This document shows positions 61,140-64,000 of a DNA stretch of 64,000 nt, one piece after another. The position numbers and the translations under genes were made by a program. The stretch's first letter is position 1, and the number at the start of each line of letters is the position of its first letter. The notes below the pieces were generated by a model. That model did not search any database. It was not told the DNA's origin and saw only the letters and a list, made by a program, of their open reading frames with translations. This DNA comes from Streptomyces tibetensis (GTDB taxonomy: Bacteria > Actinomycetota > Actinomycetes > Streptomycetales > Streptomycetaceae): positions 1 to 64,000 of the forward strand of contig NZ_SZVW01000006.1 in assembly GCF_007655005.1 (NCBI RefSeq), in the 5' to 3' direction.

Positions 61140-63281
61140 GTGGAGACAGGTGAGGAGTTCGGGCCGTGGCTGGCTCGTCAGCTCAAACTCGCGGGCAAGA
61201 CACAGGCCGAACTGGCCGAGGAGTTGAAGCTGACAAGAGCTGCCGTCTCCGCATGGATCACCGGCAGATCGACTCCGCGCCCGACGGTCATGTCGGACAT
61301 CGCCAAGGCGCTCGGCACGGACCTCGGCACAGTGCACACCCGCACCACCGACACCCAAGCCGGCCTGCCGGTCACCTGGTACCACCGACCCGGCTATCCC
61401 GACGGTGGCCGTGACCTGGGCAATGCCGCGGCCTTCGCGTTCGATGCCGACGTTCAGGTGCTCGCACGCGAGACCTGCCAGAACAGCCTCGACGAGCGAC
61501 AGACGGAGAACGGTCGCCCGGTCCGCGTCCGTTACACCCTGCACGAGCTGACCGGTGAGGCACTGGAGGCCTTCCGCGAGGCGATTCTCTGGAACGACCT
61601 CTTCCCGCACTACTCCGCCGTCTCGGAGATCGCCGGGAACCAGAAGGTCGGCCGGGTCGTGGACGCCGGAGTCCGTGACATGTACGAGAAGGGCCGCTTG
61701 GTCCTGCTCCGGGTCGACGACTACAACGCTTCGGGGCTGATCGGAGACGACTACGCGGACGGCAAGTTCGCGGCCGTGGTCAGGCGCCAGTTGGAGAGCC
61801 TCAAGTCCGGTCATGGCGCGGGCGGTTCGTACGGCCTGGGAAAGGCCACGTTGTGGGCCACCAGCGCGCTCGGCCTCGTACTCATCAACTCCACTCTGTC
61901 CGAGCCCCACGAAGGGCGTACCGAGCGACGGGTCATCGGCCGTCTCGAACTGCCGTGGCGTGAGGTCGACGGCGAGCCCTACGCGGGACCCGCCTGGTTC
62001 GGGCGCCCGGATCCCGACTCGCCCGGCGCCATGGTCGCCCGCTCCTGGTGGGCGGACGAGGAGACCGTGGCTCGTCTGCACCTGACCCGGGACAGCGACG
62101 AACCCGGTACGTCCTTCCTCATCGTCGGCGCGCACGACGTGGCCAGCCTCGAGGACGATTCGTCCGACGCCGACGAAGAGAACCTGGACGAGGACGGCGG
62201 GGACACTCGCGACATCCGCAAGATGCACCGTCGTCTGGTCACGGCGCTGGGACGTGACTTCTGGGCGGCGATGACCGGAGGAGGCAACAAGCTTCCGCTC
62301 CTGGAGGTGTCGGTCCGTACCCTGCGCAACGGTGATGTCGTCGTGGCGGAGGAGCAGGTGGACCCGTCTGCCGAGCAACCGTCTCGAACCCGTGCGTTGC
62401 GGGCGCACTACGAGGGAGCCACCGTGGATCGGCTCACCGAGGCCGGGCAGGTGGCCGCGCGGAGCGTGCCGCTGAAGCTGCCGCTCTCCGGAGGAGCGCA
62501 CGGGTCTCTCGGCACGCACCAGGCCGTCCTGTTGGTGACGGACGCCGATAACGACAAGGACACCCCCAAGAACCAGGTGCACTCGCTGCGTGGCAACCGC
62601 ATGACCGTGAAAAGGGCGGGTGTTCCGAACCTGCCGATCGGGACCAACCCTTTCCAGGCCGTACTTCTGGTGGGGGAGGCTGCCGGAGAATCGGCCCCCT
62701 TCGCCAAGGAGGCGGAGGAGTTCCTGCGGGCGGCGGAACCGCCCGAGCACGACCGCTGGGGACAGACGGAGGAGTTGACCCTGCGCTGGTCACCCTCCGC
62801 GTACAGACGGATCAACGCGTTGACCACCGAGGTCAACACAGCGGTGAGGGAACTCGTCGCACGGCCCAAGCGCGGCAGCCGCGAAGGTGGTGAGGCGCTG
62901 CGCAAGGCATTGACCGTGAAGTCGAGGCCCAAGGCCAAGGCGCCCTCCGGGCCCGTGGTCCCGGTCCTGGACGGGCTCGACGCGTCCATCGGCGACGGTG
63001 GGGAGTGGCAGATCACCGCGGAAGTGAGCATCCCGCGTGGCGACGAAATCGTGCCGATGGTTCCGGTCGCCCAGATGGACGTACGCTCCGGCGGCCGCCC
63101 GAAGCTGGACTGGGCGGAACTCGTGGCCGTCGAGGGATGCGAGGTGGAGAACGGAACCTTGCGCTTCACACCAGGCGTGCGTCGCGCGAAATTCCGCGGT
63201 TCCACCGACGTCACCAGCCACCCCGTCAGGACCACACTCACCCGCCTCGTGGTCGAACTCCGTGCCGGCAAGGGGGAGTGA
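61140..63281 (+). CDS. HTH regulator fused to a GHKL-type ATPase
   Basis: 713 residues from GTG 61140 (GAGGAAGAGC upstream). Residues ~8-60 are an XRE-type HTH (WLARQLKLAGKTQAELAEELKL, AVSAWITGRSTPRP). From ~100 comes a GHKL-like ATPase: N-box ARETCQNSLDER (E111, N115, D118), and G-box SGHGAGGSYGLGKATLW (~225-240). An acidic stretch EDDSSDADEENLDEDGGD (~340-357) follows, then a beta-rich C-terminal part with no known domain. It may be both a regulator of the array and a working component. Confidence 0.82.
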   Translation: METGEEFGPWLARQLKLAGKTQAELAEELKLTRAAVSAWITGRSTPRPTVMSDIAKALGTDLGTVHTRTTDTQAGLPVTWYHRPGYPDGGRDLGNAAAFAFDADVQVLARETCQNSLDERQTENGRPVRVRYTLHELTGEALEAFREAILWNDLFPHYSAVSEIAGNQKVGRVVDAGVRDMYEKGRLVLLRVDDYNASGLIGDDYADGKFAAVVRRQLESLKSGHGAGGSYGLGKATLWATSALGLVLINSTLSEPHEGRTERRVIGRLELPWREVDGEPYAGPAWFGRPDPDSPGAMVARSWWADEETVARLHLTRDSDEPGTSFLIVGAHDVASLEDDSSDADEENLDEDGGDTRDIRKMHRRLVTALGRDFWAAMTGGGNKLPLLEVSVRTLRNGDVVVAEEQVDPSAEQPSRTRALRAHYEGATVDRLTEAGQVAARSVPLKLPLSGGAHGSLGTHQAVLLVTDADNDKDTPKNQVHSLRGNRMTVKRAGVPNLPIGTNPFQAVLLVGEAAGESAPFAKEAEEFLRAAEPPEHDRWGQTEELTLRWSPSAYRRINALTTEVNTAVRELVARPKRGSREGGEALRKALTVKSRPKAKAPSGPVVPVLDGLDASIGDGGEWQITAEVSIPRGDEIVPMVPVAQMDVRSGGRPKLDWAELVAVEGCEVENGTLRFTPGVRRAKFRGSTDVTSHPVRTTLTRLVVELRAGKGE

Positions 63282-63283
63282 CG

Positions 63284-64000
63284 TTGAAGATCTACCCGTA
63301 CAAGCGACTCAACCGACCGGTCGCACTCAGGGTGACCTCCGTTTCCCTCAAGCTCTCCGACGGCACCAGGGACCAGTTGGAGACCACCGCCTATTCGACC
63401 CAGCAGCATGCCGTGGCGCTGGGCATCGCGGGGCACACCGACTGGGTGAGCGCCACGATCGGCCTCTCGGCGACACTGCCACCCGGTGCGAACGCGCCGG
63501 ACGCGGCCTGGTCGGACCTGTGCGTTCTCGCCGTGCTGACGGACGGCGAGACGAATGTGCGCACCTCCACCGCGCTCACTCGTGACGCCGAGGACGGTCG
63601 GGACTGGTCGGGTTCGCTGGAGGTGCTCCGTGACGATCACCTGGGTCGAGCCTCCCTCGCCGTCCACGCCGTCGGGACGGTTGACGGGGTGGAGGGCCGG
63701 TCGATCGCCGAGACCGATCGGAGCTGGGTCGTCGACACGGTCTCCGAAGAGCCGGTACGCGGCCTCCAACTGGATGTGCAGAAAGCCTCGTTCAGCAAGA
63801 GCTCCAGGGAGTGGTTGCACCCCTACGCCGACGTGCCCTGGATCGTGGACGTCTCGGCCAGAGTCCCGACCGTGTTCGTGAACACCGACGTGGACGGGAT
63901 CATCGCGCTGTTGGACAGCAGCGGCTCCGGCGTGGAGGGCAAAGTGCGTGACCTCCTGGTCGCTCAGATGGCCACCGATGTCTGGACCGCGGTCTTCCAC
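63284..64000 (+). CDS. hypothetical protein, 3' end cut by the window
   Basis: Begins at TTG 63284, two bases after the HTH-GHKL stop, with AGGGGGAG upstream, and stays open through the last base (239 codons visible). Starts MKIYPYKRLNRPVALRVTS. Beta-rich with Leu/Val strands (CVLAVLTDGETNVRTSTAL, GRASLAVHAVGTVDGVEG). There is no signal peptide, helix bundle or recognised domain. Codon bias follows the surrounding GC-rich frames. Probably cotranscribed with the upstream gene and part of the same system. Confidence 0.72.
   Translation, partial: MKIYPYKRLNRPVALRVTSVSLKLSDGTRDQLETTAYSTQQHAVALGIAGHTDWVSATIGLSATLPPGANAPDAAWSDLCVLAVLTDGETNVRTSTALTRDAEDGRDWSGSLEVLRDDHLGRASLAVHAVGTVDGVEGRSIAETDRSWVVDTVSEEPVRGLQLDVQKASFSKSSREWLHPYADVPWIVDVSARVPTVFVNTDVDGIIALLDSSGSGVEGKVRDLLVAQMATDVWTAVFH

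Overview
The window is high-GC actinobacterial DNA with Streptomyces character: conserved Streptomyces families (DUF2017, DUF3618, DUF2752, DUF397/XRE pairs, a CD225-type protein), frequent GTG/TTG starts, AGGAG-type ribosome binding sites, DasR-type dre boxes and long GC-rich terminator stems without U-tracts. The left half (1 to about 31.9 kb) looks like chromosome core and the right half (about 32.2 to 64 kb) like accessory DNA.

Core half. Two RDD membrane proteins, a secreted M6 (immune-inhibitor-A type) metalloprotease and a small hypothetical protein are followed by an NAD-salvage pair (nicotinamidase and nicotinate phosphoribosyltransferase), clpS with a DUF2017 gene, and an amino acid permease. 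A sulfur block follows: a JAMM protease (mec type), a 31-codon Cys-containing leader peptide, a CysO-like ThiS/MoaD carrier and CysM. The next genes are a membrane-anchored PemK/MazF-like protein, an MBL hydrolase, and a PTS pair for N-acetylglucosamine with two dre operators in the divergent promoter region. Then come rph, a lipoprotein, rdgB, tRNA-Leu(TAG), an HNH protein with four internal repeats, bcp, a DUF3618 protein, an orphan GroES-like protein, a guanidine-III riboswitch with sugE, a class A PBP, a three-gene ABC-2 exporter, a DUF1707 protein, an SGNH hydrolase, a DUF445 protein and an MFS transporter.

Middle accessory part (32.2 to 48.5 kb). A CHAT-protease/WD40 protein heads a tight cluster with a small unknown gene, a dispanin-like protein and a DUF2752 protein. 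An alginate-lyase-family gene lacking its N-terminal part abuts a structured, terminator-ended RNA that resembles a cobalamin riboswitch but has no gene to control. Hsp20, DUF2267 and alpha/beta hydrolase genes follow, then a sugar ABC importer with a GH35 beta-galactosidase, and a whiJ-like regulatory module (XRE/DUF5753, DUF397, GHKL ATPase).

Defense-like island (48.5 kb to the window end). A leftward 12-kb run encodes, in transcription order, a 68-aa protein, a 1587-aa fusion of a sacsin/Hsp90-like GHKL ATPase with an SF2 helicase, a UvrD-like SF1 helicase, a DrmA-like helicase and a DrmB-like DUF1998 protein. The four large genes overlap by 4 bases at each junction. DrmA and DrmB are the core of DISARM, but the window holds no DNA methylase, no phospholipase-D (DrmC) gene and no DrmD/DrmE. 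Diverging from this run is an HTH protein fused to a second GHKL ATPase domain, followed by an unknown TTG-started gene cut by the window edge. The intergenic region carries a perfect 10-bp inverted repeat covering the ribosome binding site of the leftward operon and a TTGACG/CGTCAA dyad inside a candidate promoter for the HTH gene. I read this as a DISARM-related multi-ATPase array. It is the most interesting part of the window.
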